Shown: positions 8,122 to 16,897 of the stretch, one piece after another
Position numbering within the stretch: position 1 is the stretch's first letter
Layout of the letters: each line of letters opens with the position of its first letter
Source: an uncultured Faecalibacterium sp.
GTDB lineage: Bacteria; Bacillota; Clostridia; Oscillospirales; Ruminococcaceae
Assembly: GCA_934525405.1 (NCBI GenBank)
Contig: CAKSZF010000002.1
Coordinates: 58,150 to 122,149 of the forward strand
Direction of reading: 5' to 3'
Length of the DNA: 64,000 nt
Position numbers and translations under genes: made by a program
Notes under the pieces: model-generated
Seen by the model: only the letters and a program-made list of their open reading frames with translations
Told to the model about the DNA's origin: nothing
Database searches by the model: none

Positions 8122-8439
8122 ATGAAACTGACGTTTGAAGAAAAAAAGCTGCTCTACACCTATGGCTGCGCCGATCTGGAACTGACTCGCAAGCGGCTGT
8201 GCGGAGTTGCCGGGCTGACGGTTGACCCCGACCAGAACAAGCTGGTGCTTGACTTCTGCCGGAAGTTGGAAGACGAAACACTGGCAGACTGGTACGACCA
8301 GATGTTCTACTTTGTCCGTTCCGAGATGGAGCATTATACCATGATGCAGAAAATGTCACGGGACATCGAGGAGGACGAGGACTGGGGACCGACCATCTTT
8401 GACGAATCTGAGGAGGGAGAACTGATTGACGATGTTTAA
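8122..8439 (+). CDS. Small acidic protein of a conjugative element, function unknown
   Basis: 105 residues from ATG 8122, preceded by CGGAGG. The protein is acidic and Glu/Asp rich at its end (IEEDEDWGPTIFDESEEG). It begins KLTFEEKKLLYTYG, a helical opening that recalls the small transposon-transfer-assisting (TTRAP-like) proteins, but the rest does not match that short family, so the relation is uncertain. A 14-codon frame, MFKLETMIYASDAG, overlaps its end (8432-8476) and looks like the stub of a deleted neighbour. No membrane segment or catalytic motif is visible. Confidence 0.5.
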   Translation: MKLTFEEKKLLYTYGCADLELTRKRLCGVAGLTVDPDQNKLVLDFCRKLEDETLADWYDQMFYFVRSEMEHYTMMQKMSRDIEEDEDWGPTIFDESEEGELIDDV

Positions 8440-8561
8440 GCTGGAGACCATGATCTACGCCAGCGATGCAGGATAGTGCGGTTGGGTGACTCAAGAGAAA
8501 GAAAAAAGAGACCTCATCTCGTTGAAAATCAAATTTCAAAATCATTAAGGGAGCTATTCAA

Positions 8562-8843
8562 ATGAAACAAAATCAGAATTTCGACCATAATCACTCTCAA
8601 AAAGTGCTTTCCTGTCGCTACAACATGGACACCAACCGGGTGGAAGCCCGGTTTGAAGATGGCACTACCCTTGCCATCGACTGCATCGCTATTGAGGATG
8701 AATACGGCAACACCCCTACGCAGCGAGCAGAGCTAGATTGGCTGCTCTACAACAAGCCCTTGGAGTATGCCCAGCTTGTGCTGGGTAGTGAGATTGAGCA
8801 TTATCTCTCGCTCGGCTGTGACCATGGCAGATTAGAAGATTGA
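8562..8843 (+). CDS. DUF6061 family protein
   Basis: 93 residues from ATG 8562, with an AAGGGAG site upstream. The segment LSCRYNMDTNRVEARFEDGT, followed by an acidic helix and AELDWLLYNKPLEYAQLVLG, is the DUF6061 pattern seen in small accessory genes of Clostridia conjugative elements. No function is known. Its 3' part and the following terminator (8681-8905) recur as a damaged copy at 12641-12865, so the gene marks one side of a duplicated segment. A hairpin AGCCCTCTA/TAGAGGGCT at 8876-8909 ends its transcript. Confidence 0.65.
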   Translation: MKQNQNFDHNHSQKVLSCRYNMDTNRVEARFEDGTTLAIDCIAIEDEYGNTPTQRAELDWLLYNKPLEYAQLVLGSEIEHYLSLGCDHGRLED

Positions 8844-8905
8844 CCTTTAATTAAAATATTCCAAACAAACCGTCAGCCCTCTACTTGCAGTCCTCGCAAA
8901 TAGAG
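8681..8905 (+). repeat. Left copy of a 225-bp direct repeat flanking the ABC cassette
   Basis: The 3' part of the DUF6061 gene and its terminator. It aligns without gaps to 12641-12865 at a constant offset of 3960, with about 17 differences by hand count (about 92 percent identity). Confidence 0.9.
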
Positions 8906-8933
8906 GGCTATAGCTATACTCCAGTATCCTTTA

Positions 8934-9311
8934 TTATACGCCACTATTTCCACGAGAGCTAACGCTCATTGGCGGTGTTGCACTATAAAAAGCTTTGCCG
9001 TTTACGGTGCCCTGCGTCATGCCAATCAAATCGATCAACTGATCCTCAGAATATGGAATTTGACAGTTTTTCAACTTCTTGGAGTTACACGAATAGATTC
9101 CATCTAACAGAGTGATCACCCCCATCCGCTCCAGACTTGCCAGCATTTTTCCAAGTTCTTTTTGGTCACATTTTATCCCTTTTTCCGAAATAGCTGTTGC
9201 AATCTGGGATGCCGACAATGTTTTTTCAGTTAGCAACATAGCCAATGCAAGCTTGGCTCCTTTTAAGTAGTAGGGGACGATTTTATTGCGTATCCAAATT
9301 CCCTTTTTCAT
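8934..9311 (-). CDS. Winged-helix-like protein encoded with an ABC transporter
   Basis: 125 residues. The middle ([20 protein letters not shown], then [20 protein letters not shown]) reads as a helix-turn-helix with a wing, as in Rrf2- or MarR-like regulators, but I cannot assign a family. It is the last gene of the operon and its start overlaps the end of the ATPase gene by 29 bases, so the products are probably made together. Its role may be to sense the transported compound and control the transporter; this is inference from context. The C-terminal 30 residues look disordered. Confidence 0.5.
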   Translation of the reverse strand: MKKGIWIRNKIVPYYLKGAKLALAMLLTEKTLSASQIATAISEKGIKCDQKELGKMLASLERMGVITLLDGIYSCNSKKLKNCQIPYSEDQLIDLIGMTQGTVNGKAFYSATPPMSVSSRGNSGV

Positions 9312-9993
9312 GTTGCGGTTCTCCTTTTAGAATCTGCCCATCCTCGATCCGAATGACCTGCTGCGCCTTCTGCGCAATTTCCGGGTTATGCGTGACAACG
9401 ATAAGCGTTTGCCCGAACTCTGTAGCGCATTCCATCAGCAGCCGCATCGTATCCTCGCCCGTCCGCGTATCCAGATTTCCGGTAGGCTCGTCTGCGAAAA
9501 CGATGCGGGGTTTTGCGATGAGCGCACGAGCGATCGCCACACGCTGCTGCTGTCCACCGGAAAGCTGTGCGGGGCGGGAATGCAGCTTGCCCGCAATGCC
9601 CAAGATCCCGGTCAGCTTATGGAGCATCTGCTCATCCGGTGCTCTATGGTCCAGATAAAACGGGATCAGAATATTATCCCGCACCGTGTACTCCGGGAAC
9701 AGGCGGAAATCCTGAAAAATAAAGCCGATCTTTTGCCGCCGCACCTGTGCCAGCTGCTCCGCATTCATCGCATAAATGTCCTGACCGTCCAGCAGCACCT
9801 TGCCGGTAGTGGGCGGCAGAAGCCCTCCCAGAATTTTCAGGAGCGTGGATTTTCCGCTGCCGCTGGAACCGATGATGGACGCAAATGTACCGTTTTCAAG
9901 GGTCAGGTCGCTATTTCTGAGGGCGTGAACCGCGCTTTCCCCTTCCCCGTAGGTTTTGGAGATCTGTACAGCTTCCAGAATTTTATCTTTCAT
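9283..9993 (-). CDS. MacB/LolD-type ABC transporter ATP-binding protein
   Basis: 236 residues, a complete nucleotide-binding domain: Walker [10 protein letters not shown] near residue 41, Q-loop QDFRLFPE, signature [15 protein letters not shown], Walker B IVFADEPT and the switch histidine in VVTHNPEI. The subfamily feeds FtsX-like permeases that move peptides or lipoproteins or act in peptide-antibiotic resistance. It starts inside the end of the permease gene (ATGA, 9990-9993), so the two are translationally coupled. A decayed copy of the same C-terminal region is found at 12904-12991. Confidence 0.9.
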   Translation of the reverse strand: MKDKILEAVQISKTYGEGESAVHALRNSDLTLENGTFASIIGSSGSGKSTLLKILGGLLPPTTGKVLLDGQDIYAMNAEQLAQVRRQKIGFIFQDFRLFPEYTVRDNILIPFYLDHRAPDEQMLHKLTGILGIAGKLHSRPAQLSGGQQQRVAIARALIAKPRIVFADEPTGNLDTRTGEDTMRLLMECATEFGQTLIVVTHNPEIAQKAQQVIRIEDGQILKGEPQHEKGNLDTQ

Positions 9994-12485
9994 AAAATGT
10001 CCCCCTTGGATGCTTTTTTACGAATAAAGGAGAAGATTGGCAGCAACGCTGCAGACAGCCAGAACACCATCAGCAGAATGCTGACCAGGATCTGACTTCC
10101 CACGGGTTTATGGAATTCATACACCCGTCCGCTTGTATGGATACGGATCAGGTCTAGAATGCTCTGGATCGGAACGATACGCGAGACCGCCGCATAGACA
10201 ACAATATTCACAAGCAGCGTTGTCCCAACGATGACCGGGAGCAGCAGCTTTGCATAGGACAGCACCAGTTTTTTCGGGGAAACGCCCAGCGTCAGGAGAA
10301 GCGACAGCCGCTGCTGCTGGACTTCATAAGCCGAAAGATTCAAAACCACCAGCAGCGCACACCCCAGAAGGACCCCGAATACCGCAAGGATGCCGACAAG
10401 GAAAGCGCTCTGTGTGCCCTCGGTGTAGCTCTGGCTGATCAGGTCGTAGTTATCTGCACTCAGGATACCATTTCTGCGTGTGGCAATGGATGCAATGGAA
10501 CGCCGCAGCGAGAAGTTATTGTCGGCAGCCAGCTTTACATTCAGGCTGCTGTATCCTTCTTTTTCCATATGGTAGCTTCCTGCGCCTTCAAACATTTTAT
10601 GATAAAGAGCCGTGCTGACAAAAACCGTGCCATTGTAGAGGATCCGATCTGTTGTCAGCAGTGTGTAATTTCTTGCAGACTTTACGACACCGGCAATGGG
10701 CAGCTGGGCGGTGTACGTCCGGTAGACATCATTCCCGGCTTCATCCTGCCCGGTATAACGCTGGTATTGGATGCTCAACTTGTCTCCGGCTGCGAAAACC
10801 GGTTCAACCAACGTTTTGCCATCCGTTTGGAAGCCCTGATAATATTCATCCGCAGCGGGGTCATAATAGTAATCTCCCCACAGGGTCAAAACAGAATCCC
10901 CTGCCAGCAGCGTCTCTGTTTCCTCGTCCGAAACGCCGGCATCTGCGGCAATGCGGCGCAGTTCGTCCTCCGGCAAGGCGCAGACGATCGTATTCAGCGT
11001 TCCTTTTTTTGCATTTTGCATCAAGTTCGAAATGTCCGTATAGAAACCGTTGCCCTTGACCCAGATATCGGCAAGCATCTGGCTGGACTGGATCTTGTCG
11101 GACGTCACGGTATAGATATCGGTCAGATCAATTGCGGCGGAAACCTCTTCCACGCCGGGCAATGCAGCGAGGTCATCCTTTAAAGAAAACGGCATCCCGG
11201 AGGTTCCGTTCATCTTGATGGACAGACAGGCATACGGTGCATCCAGATCATACGGCAGCATGACACGCCAGCCGACATACAGACAACTGACGGCGATCAG
11301 CAATACCGCGCAGCCGACACCGATCTGCGATGCAAGCGGCAGCTGTGCCAAGCGGAATTTTTTTGCAGGCTTCTCTTTGGGTTTTGCGGTCTGCGGGCGA
11401 ACCAGCACCGCAGGCAAAAGTGCGCCCAGCAGTACGGAGAGCAGAAACAGCACCGCCAGCGGCACAAGAGATGCAGCGGGGATCACCAAGAACGAAAGGT
11501 GCTTCTGCAGCCCCAGACCGACGGCCGCAGCACCGCAGCCCAGTGCAAACCCAGCAGCAACTGCTGCAAACCCGGCAAAAAGCGCCTCCCACAGGCACAT
11601 GAGCCGGAGATCCCGATTCTTAGCCCCCAGCGTCAGGAAGGTATTGATGGTATGTACACGCTTGTGCAGAACGATCAGGAAATACTGCGCCACTGCAAAA
11701 AAGCTGACCATGATCGCTGCGACCAGCAAAAAGCGCAGGGAGGACGAGACGGTATCCTCCTGCGGGTAGGCATACTCGTTTGCCACTAAAGCAGGGTCGG
11801 TCGAAGCGGTCACGGGTGCGGTTGCATTCAGGTAATAAAACGTCTGGAACTTTTGCCCGTCCAAGGCAAGCGGCTCTGTCACAATGCCGCTGACGGTCAG
11901 ATTGCCGTTCAGATTCCAATAAACATCATAGGCAGGCAGAACACCGCACAGGGTATAGGCTTTTTCCATCACTGCGCCGGAGCCTGTCAGCGGGTCGTAA
12001 TCATTGGCAGCGACCTTCAGCGTGACCGTCTGCCCTACGTCATAGGAGCAGCCCAGCGCATCCAGCAGTGTCGTCGTCATGGCAATTTCATCGGGCTGGG
12101 TGGGGAAATCACCGCTGATCGGCACGATACGTCCCAGCTGTGTAAAGGTATCGTCTACCGTTCCGATCCCGCCCGCCACGCCATCGTCTGCGCCGAGAGC
12201 GATTCCGTTTTGGATCACTGTGCTGACCTGTGCGGATGCGGGCAAGGTGTTTTGTGCCTGTGCAGCATCCGCAGCTGTATCCGACAAACGCAGGTACTGC
12301 CACGCGCCGTATAGTTCGCAGCGGGTGTCCTGCAATACCTGTGCAGAACTGACGGAGTAGATCACCGCCGCCGTCAGGAACGAGAAAACCAGTGTCAGCA
12401 AAAGCAGCAATAGGCTGGTCTGCTTCTTGCGGCCAAGCATCCCATGAAACGCCAGAATGATAGATGGACTTTCTTTGATTTTCAT
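9990..12485 (-). CDS. FtsX/MacB-like ABC transporter permease, 831 residues
   Basis: I choose ATG 12485 (MKIKESPS), which has GGGGAGGA eight bases upstream, over an upstream in-frame ATG at 12515 without one. The protein has the two-unit FtsX layout: one helix near residue 25, a large extracellular domain (about 50-245), three helices (about 245-380), another helix near 395, a second extracellular domain (about 420-690) and three helices to the C-terminus. Such permeases pair with MacB-like ATPases to expel or sense peptides. The operon is carried between direct repeats, close to a two-component system, which fits a bacteriocin or antimicrobial-peptide resistance role, but the substrate is unknown. 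Confidence 0.85.
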   Translation of the reverse strand: MKIKESPSIILAFHGMLGRKKQTSLLLLLLTLVFSFLTAAVIYSVSSAQVLQDTRCELYGAWQYLRLSDTAADAAQAQNTLPASAQVSTVIQNGIALGADDGVAGGIGTVDDTFTQLGRIVPISGDFPTQPDEIAMTTTLLDALGCSYDVGQTVTLKVAANDYDPLTGSGAVMEKAYTLCGVLPAYDVYWNLNGNLTVSGIVTEPLALDGQKFQTFYYLNATAPVTASTDPALVANEYAYPQEDTVSSSLRFLLVAAIMVSFFAVAQYFLIVLHKRVHTINTFLTLGAKNRDLRLMCLWEALFAGFAAVAAGFALGCGAAAVGLGLQKHLSFLVIPAASLVPLAVLFLLSVLLGALLPAVLVRPQTAKPKEKPAKKFRLAQLPLASQIGVGCAVLLIAVSCLYVGWRVMLPYDLDAPYACLSIKMNGTSGMPFSLKDDLAALPGVEEVSAAIDLTDIYTVTSDKIQSSQMLADIWVKGNGFYTDISNLMQNAKKGTLNTIVCALPEDELRRIAADAGVSDEETETLLAGDSVLTLWGDYYYDPAADEYYQGFQTDGKTLVEPVFAAGDKLSIQYQRYTGQDEAGNDVYRTYTAQLPIAGVVKSARNYTLLTTDRILYNGTVFVSTALYHKMFEGAGSYHMEKEGYSSLNVKLAADNNFSLRRSIASIATRRNGILSADNYDLISQSYTEGTQSAFLVGILAVFGVLLGCALLVVLNLSAYEVQQQRLSLLLTLGVSPKKLVLSYAKLLLPVIVGTTLLVNIVVYAAVSRIVPIQSILDLIRIHTSGRVYEFHKPVGSQILVSILLMVFWLSAALLPIFSFIRKKASKGDIL

Positions 12486-12640
12486 AAGCTGTCCTCCCCT
12501 ATGTCTTACACGCACCTAGAAAAGGAATTTTTCTATTATAATAACGCTTTTAGAAGAAGTTTGTTACACTTGTTTTAAAACATCGTATGACTGCACATAA
12601 ATTCATAGAAAATTTGTTGCATAATCACAGTTTTGTTTAT

Positions 12641-12803
12641 CTGCATCGCTATTGAGGACGAATACGGCAACACCCCGGCACAGCGAGCAGAACTGGACTG
12701 ACTACTATACAACAAGCCCTTGGAGTATGCCCAGCTTGTGCTGGGTGGTGAGATTGAGCATTATCTCTCGCTCGGCTGTGACCATGGCAGGTTAGAAGAT
12801 TGA
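12641..12803 (+). pseudogene. Truncated DUF6061 copy with a nonsense codon
   Basis: Corresponds to the last 54 codons of the gene at 8562. It lacks the 5' part and carries TGA where the intact copy has TGG (about 12700), so it cannot be expressed. Confidence 0.85.
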
Positions 12804-12865
12804 CCTTTAATTAAAATATTCCAAACAGACCAACAGCCCTCTACTTGCAGTCGTTGCAAATAGAT
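12641..12865 (+). repeat. Right copy of the 225-bp direct repeat
   Basis: Gap-free copy of 8681-8905 (about 17 differences). The flanks on its left are unrelated to those of the other copy, so the copy boundary at 12641 is sharp. Confidence 0.9.
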
Positions 12866-12903
12866 GGATGTTGTGCGTTATTGTGCTTCAGAACCGACCT
12901 TCT

Positions 12904-12991
12904 TTAAATCTGAATGACCAGCAGTTCGCTTTGCATAATATCTGAGTTATGTGTAACAACAAATAGCGTGCAACCAAGCTTTTTAAAACGA
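12904..12991 (-). pseudogene. C-terminal scrap of a second ABC transporter ATPase
   Basis: On the minus strand the frame reads CTLFVVTHNSDIMQSELLVI, matching the switch-histidine region of the ATPase at 9283-9993 ([19 protein letters not shown]). Nothing upstream of this motif survives. It begins directly after the stop codon of the secreted protein gene, and it follows the second DUF6061 copy just as the intact transporter operon follows the first. Confidence 0.7.
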
Positions 12992-13723
12992 TCAGTTTTC
13001 AAAGGAGAAACTATCCAGTAAGGTCAGCAGATAATCGTTTGGAATACCAGCCGTCTCACTTTTTTGAGCATTTTCATTGCGGACATAAAGGGCATAGTCT
13101 GTTGCATGGTGTTGGAACATGGTATACTGTGCAGTTGTACAGCCAGCACGATCCTGTACTGTGTAGATTTCAAAGCACTTTCCTGACTTCGATGTGTAAA
13201 GCTTTTTGGAAATGCTGTAATTCTGTTTAGGGAATGTTTTCGTATACGTTTTCTGAGAACCGCACATTCCATCCATATCATAAAATGTGTTGGCGCAAAG
13301 TGAAATACTTACATTTCCGTCCAGCCAGTATCTTGTATATTCCGTCTCCGTGACTTTGGTGGAGGAATTGAAAAAGACATTCAGTTGATCTTTTTGGGCA
13401 ATGCTATGCTCCATGGTATCCAGCAAAGCGTTTTCCACAAAATGAACGCCGAACAGCTGCTCGATCTGCTCCTGCGATTCTGGTGTTATAGAGTAGAAAG
13501 TTGCTCCGGTGCGGGCTCGTTCCTTCACGGTTTGTCGAACCGATTTGTCAATTTCCGTATTGCTTATAACCTCATCTATTTCAGAGACATAGCAAATCTG
13601 TGTATCCTCCGGCCTATACGTAATTGAACTGCTCATATCTGCTTCAAGTGCATTTGAGACCGGACTTAGAAGAACTACTACCCCCAGTAACATAGCAAAG
13701 GAGAAGGCTAAACTTTTCTTCAT
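12992..13723 (-). CDS. Secreted protein of unknown family
   Basis: 243 residues with a clear signal peptide: MKKSLAF, a hydrophobic core to about residue 22, and a likely type I cleavage site after SNA near residue 25. The mature part is polar, with several Tyr and Thr clusters and five or six cysteines, and I recognise no domain. There is no lipobox and no second membrane segment. It faces a scrap of an ABC ATPase at its 3' end, so it may once have been the first gene of a second transporter operon, perhaps a surface or substrate-binding partner; that is inference. Start chosen at ATG 13723 by the signal peptide. Confidence 0.6.
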   Translation of the reverse strand: MKKSLAFSFAMLLGVVVLLSPVSNALEADMSSSITYRPEDTQICYVSEIDEVISNTEIDKSVRQTVKERARTGATFYSITPESQEQIEQLFGVHFVENALLDTMEHSIAQKDQLNVFFNSSTKVTETEYTRYWLDGNVSISLCANTFYDMDGMCGSQKTYTKTFPKQNYSISKKLYTSKSGKCFEIYTVQDRAGCTTAQYTMFQHHATDYALYVRNENAQKSETAGIPNDYLLTLLDSFSFEN

Positions 13724-14315
13724 AAGACACTCCTATTCAACCGATTCATAGTAAGATGAAATATGGAACCCGAATTGAATTCGATTCTAGACGATTGATT
13801 CGGGGACGTCCAGCTGATGCTGTAAAGTTTTTAGATGCTAGTTACGTTTACGACAGCAAATGCCGTTACAAAGGTGTGTGTGATTCTTTCAGAACAATCA
13901 AATCTTTTGAACTTCACCATCTGAATGTACATACGCGAAATTGGTTAATGCGTTAAGTTCTGCATCGGAATCTCCCTTTCATCTCAAATTCCACTCTAGC
14001 TATTATCAATGATATCAAAGCACAAGAACCCGTTAAAGTCCACGATTTTGTATCAAAATAGAGAAAACTTGTAACGAAATCGGTGTGGCTGCAAACAATA
14101 TGACCCTCAACACTGGACATCCTGCATTAGGGGAGCACACCAAAGCTACCTTTCGCCATATTACAAGTCAATCGTCAACCAAAGGCTTTTGACTATTTGA
14201 AGTTTCAATGTAATCGTATTATACTATTCGTGTTGAAACTTGATTGGCCTGTGATGAGCAGGGCTGTATGTTGTGTGATAAAAAGCAGTTCCCTGTGCAA
14301 TGGAGGGATTTCAAA
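13724..14315. other. 592-bp intergenic stretch, no gene recognised
   Basis: A 66-codon open frame at 13756-13956 has no ribosome binding site and no recognisable pattern; I treat it as chance or debris. The stretch contains degraded-looking sequence and, near 14200-14241, the inverted repeat AAGTTTCAA / TTGAAACTT around a possible -10 (TATTAT at 14217), which may regulate the downstream two-component system. Confidence 0.4.
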
Positions 14316-15032
14316 ATGAATGTCTTGGTTTGTGACGATGAACGGCAGATCGTTAATTTTGTCATTGAAACACTCAAAAAGAAAACCGAAGGAACACAGA
14401 TATCATCAAGATTCTATGGAGTTTCGCAGCCAAGTCAAATAGACTTTTCTCGTCTTTATGATATTGCGCTTCTGGATATTGATATGGGCGAAACAAATGG
14501 GATTGAGCTTGCCAGAAAGTTACGAGCAGAAAATGAAAACATTGTGATTATCTTCATTACGAATTTCATTCAGTATGCTCCAGAGGGATTCGAGGTTCAA
14601 GCCTTTCGATACTTACTAAAAGCAGATCTCTCTGCTAAACTTGATTCCTATTTTGATTCAGCTGTCCAAGAAGTACTTCGGCGGAAACAGCTTGTCACAG
14701 TTTCAATCAACTCTGAAATTATCGATGTACCTGTAAATGACATTCTGTATTTAGAATCTCATCGAAGAATCATTGTTATGCACTTGTTGGACGAAAAACG
14801 CCCAGCATACCAATTTTACGGCAACATAACGGAACTATCCGAAAAAATCGAGCCACTCGGTTTCCTTCGTATTCAAAAAAGCTATCTTGTCAATATGCAC
14901 TATGTCGAAATCTTTCAATACAATAAAGTCCAATTGCGCGGTGGTCTTTGTCTGGCTCCAAGCGAAAAGAATTATAGTGAGCTAAAACAGAAATATTTAC
15001 ATTGGCGAGGTAAAAGTAGATGGATGCTTTGA
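14316..15032 (+). CDS. LytTR-type response regulator
   Basis: 238 residues from ATG 14316 (MNVLVCDDE, GAGGG upstream); an upstream in-frame start at 14244 is less likely. Residues 1-120 are a receiver domain with acidic pocket CDDE, phospho-acceptor Asp in ALLDIDMG near residue 57 and conserved Thr/Lys region. Residues 130-235 are a LytTR DNA-binding domain (VNDILYLESHRRIIVMH, FLRIQKSYLVNMHYV). LytTR regulators bind pairs of short direct repeats next to promoters of peptide-quorum or bacteriocin genes. It overlaps the sensor kinase gene by 13 bases. Codon use is AT-rich compared with the host-like ends. Confidence 0.9.
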   Translation: MNVLVCDDERQIVNFVIETLKKKTEGTQISSRFYGVSQPSQIDFSRLYDIALLDIDMGETNGIELARKLRAENENIVIIFITNFIQYAPEGFEVQAFRYLLKADLSAKLDSYFDSAVQEVLRRKQLVTVSINSEIIDVPVNDILYLESHRRIIVMHLLDEKRPAYQFYGNITELSEKIEPLGFLRIQKSYLVNMHYVEIFQYNKVQLRGGLCLAPSEKNYSELKQKYLHWRGKSRWML

Positions 15033-16342
15033 TCAGTTTGGTTTACACAATCATAGATTCAGTCTGCGTATGTCTGTTTTTAGATGCTTTTGCTTCGCAC
15101 CGTTGGAGGGATCATAGATTTCTTGTCGGTGTAATAGTTCAAACTATTTTAATGTATGCATCCATTGAATTCAGTGTTATTGCCTTAAATCGAAACCAAA
15201 TCGTCAAAATTCTCTTGATTCTACTATCCTGCTTTATTGTTGCCAGAACTCTATATGAGAATATCTCAGGAAAGTTTTTATTATTTCTTATCGTTGTAGA
15301 ATATCTCTTGACTTATAGTTTATCTTTTGCAGTCGGAATGCTTGCAACATCGGTTTGTGGGATGGATGCTCAGACGTTTCAAGCCGACAAGACATTATCC
15401 CTAATCTATGGAATCTCTTATTATTCAGCCGAATTATTTATTATTGCGCTATTTCGCAAAATGATGCTTCAGCGTATGGGCAACAGACCCAGAAGCGATG
15501 CTCAACATTCGCAGCTGATACTGTACTTTCTATTTCCATGCGCATCGTTTGTAATGCTTGTGATTCTACTTTACGTTACAAGCGGTCATAATATAGAAGA
15601 GTTTGTTTCTGCTGGCTGTTGTATTCTCATTTTTATTTCAAACGTCGCAGTCCTCTTTTTATTGGAGCGAATGGAGTATGCCGCATCGGAAAGAGAACAG
15701 TTATTGATGCTTAACCAGCAGATTCAGCTGCAATCGAAAAACATGACTTCGGCAAGTGAACTTTATTCTGCCCAAAGGAAAAAAGTTCACGATTTTCGGG
15801 CGCACCTGAATATCCTAAATCAATTGATGAAGAATCAAGAGTATTCCGCCGCGGAAGAATATCTTGAAAAAATCACCGAACAGCAAACTGATCGGCTATT
15901 CCTTGTCAACACACATCATCCCATCTTGGACGCACTTTTCAATACAAAAGCCGCCGAAGCAACTCAAAAGAAGATCAGCATTGATTTTGAAGTGAATGAT
16001 CTATCCAAGCTTCCATTTGATGCCTCCGATATGGTAGTGCTTCTATCAAACCTCTTGGATAATGCCATTGAAGCATGTCAGCAGTATGATAAGGGCGATA
16101 AAGCGATTCATGTCATGGCGGTTGCGCAACAAGACTTTTTTATCTCTGTCCGAAACACATCGGAACCTGTTGTAATTATAAATGGTTCCATTCCAACGAC
16201 AAAACCAGAACCACAGATGCATGGCTTTGGACTTGCGAACATCCGACTGATTCTTGAAAAATACAGTGGAGAGTATACGATGTTCTATGAAAATGGGTGG
16301 TTCCAGTTTACTGCTGATATACCGCTTACTCCGATTTCATGA
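15020..16342 (+). CDS. GHKL sensor histidine kinase, AgrC/ComD-like
   Basis: 440 residues. Six hydrophobic segments fill residues 1-215, followed by a dimerisation helix with the phospho-accepting His near residue 257 (KKVHDFRAHLNIL), an N-box NLLDNAIEA and a glycine box HGFGLANIR. This is the HPK10 layout used by AgrC-type peptide receptors. It overlaps its response regulator by 13 bases. No agrD-like peptide gene or agrB protease is visible nearby, so the signal is unknown; the neighbouring ABC transporter and secreted protein are possible targets or ligand sources. Confidence 0.88.
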   Translation: MDALISLVYTIIDSVCVCLFLDAFASHRWRDHRFLVGVIVQTILMYASIEFSVIALNRNQIVKILLILLSCFIVARTLYENISGKFLLFLIVVEYLLTYSLSFAVGMLATSVCGMDAQTFQADKTLSLIYGISYYSAELFIIALFRKMMLQRMGNRPRSDAQHSQLILYFLFPCASFVMLVILLYVTSGHNIEEFVSAGCCILIFISNVAVLFLLERMEYAASEREQLLMLNQQIQLQSKNMTSASELYSAQRKKVHDFRAHLNILNQLMKNQEYSAAEEYLEKITEQQTDRLFLVNTHHPILDALFNTKAAEATQKKISIDFEVNDLSKLPFDASDMVVLLSNLLDNAIEACQQYDKGDKAIHVMAVAQQDFFISVRNTSEPVVIINGSIPTTKPEPQMHGFGLANIRLILEKYSGEYTMFYENGWFQFTADIPLTPIS

Positions 16343-16429
16343 CAGATTTTCTCCATGTTAGTACAAAAGCATGGACGAAATCTTCTATTGTATGTATAGT
16401 AACAATAAGATCCCGAATGCCATGCCGTA

Positions 16430-16568
16430 TTGCACAAAAACGATTCTTGTTTTGTTGAGCCGGGTTCCCTGATGGGAGCTTTATGAAAGGCTTGAGCCGT
16501 ATGAGGGGAAACTCTCACGTACGGTTCTTAGGGGAGGGGCTGGCAGTAATGCCATCCTCTTACCCGAT
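16430..16568 (+). mobile_element. Group II intron 3' end, domains V-VI, orphaned
   Basis: The sequence GAGCCGTATGAGGGGAAACT at 16494 and its partner strand to 16528 fold into the 34-nt domain V hairpin with a GAAA tetraloop and the lower stem CCGTA/TACGG. A second stem-loop with a likely bulged A follows and ends in TTACCCGAT, the usual 3' terminus. No intron-encoded reverse transcriptase and no 5' end (GTGCG) are present, so only the tail remains. The left border, about 16430, is uncertain. Confidence 0.75.
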
Positions 16569-16674
16569 CATTAATTTTATAAAACCTCACTTTCTATGCT
16601 ATAATCTAAGCATTACTGGGTATAATTCTGTTTGGTTTAATTTTTGAAGCCCCCCAAAAAAGGAGTTCGCCCTG

Positions 16675-16857
16675 ATGCAAGCAAACTATCAAGATGCTGT
16701 CGCTGCTATATTATTTCATCTCAAGCAGCAAGGCAGTTCTCTGAGTAAAATTCATTCACATGAATCTTGCTACCATATGTTACAGCGTTATTTGGAATTA
16801 AAGGTTCTTTGTCAAATGTTGGGGTACACCAAGAAAAAGCAAAACAAGCAAATATGA
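16675..16857 (+). CDS. Small hypothetical protein, 60 residues
   Basis: ATG 16675 has GGAG at good spacing, and TATAAT-like hexamers occur upstream (about 16600 and 16621). The product is basic and helical with two cysteines (MQANYQDAVAAILFHLKQQG to the end KKKQNKQI). I recognise no family. A terminator follows at 16862. It lies between an intron tail and a transposase remnant, so it may belong to a mobile element. Confidence 0.45.
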   Translation: MQANYQDAVAAILFHLKQQGSSLSKIHSHESCYHMLQRYLELKVLCQMLGYTKKKQNKQI

Positions 16858-16861
16858 ACCA

Positions 16862-16895
16862 GAGGCATGCCATTCAAGAGATGACATGCCTTTTT
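16862..16895 (+). terminator. Terminator after the 60-residue protein
   Basis: AGGCATG and CATGCCT form the stem, followed by TTTTTC. On the other strand it also follows the transposase remnant. Confidence 0.7.
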
Positions 16896-16897
16896 CA

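Noticed and set aside
8122-8439. Toxin-antitoxin assignment for the small acidic protein
   Set aside because: No partner gene and no toxin or antitoxin motif; only an element context can be supported.
13756-13956. 66-codon open frame as a gene
   Set aside because: No ribosome binding site, no recognisable pattern and poor codon use; treated as chance.
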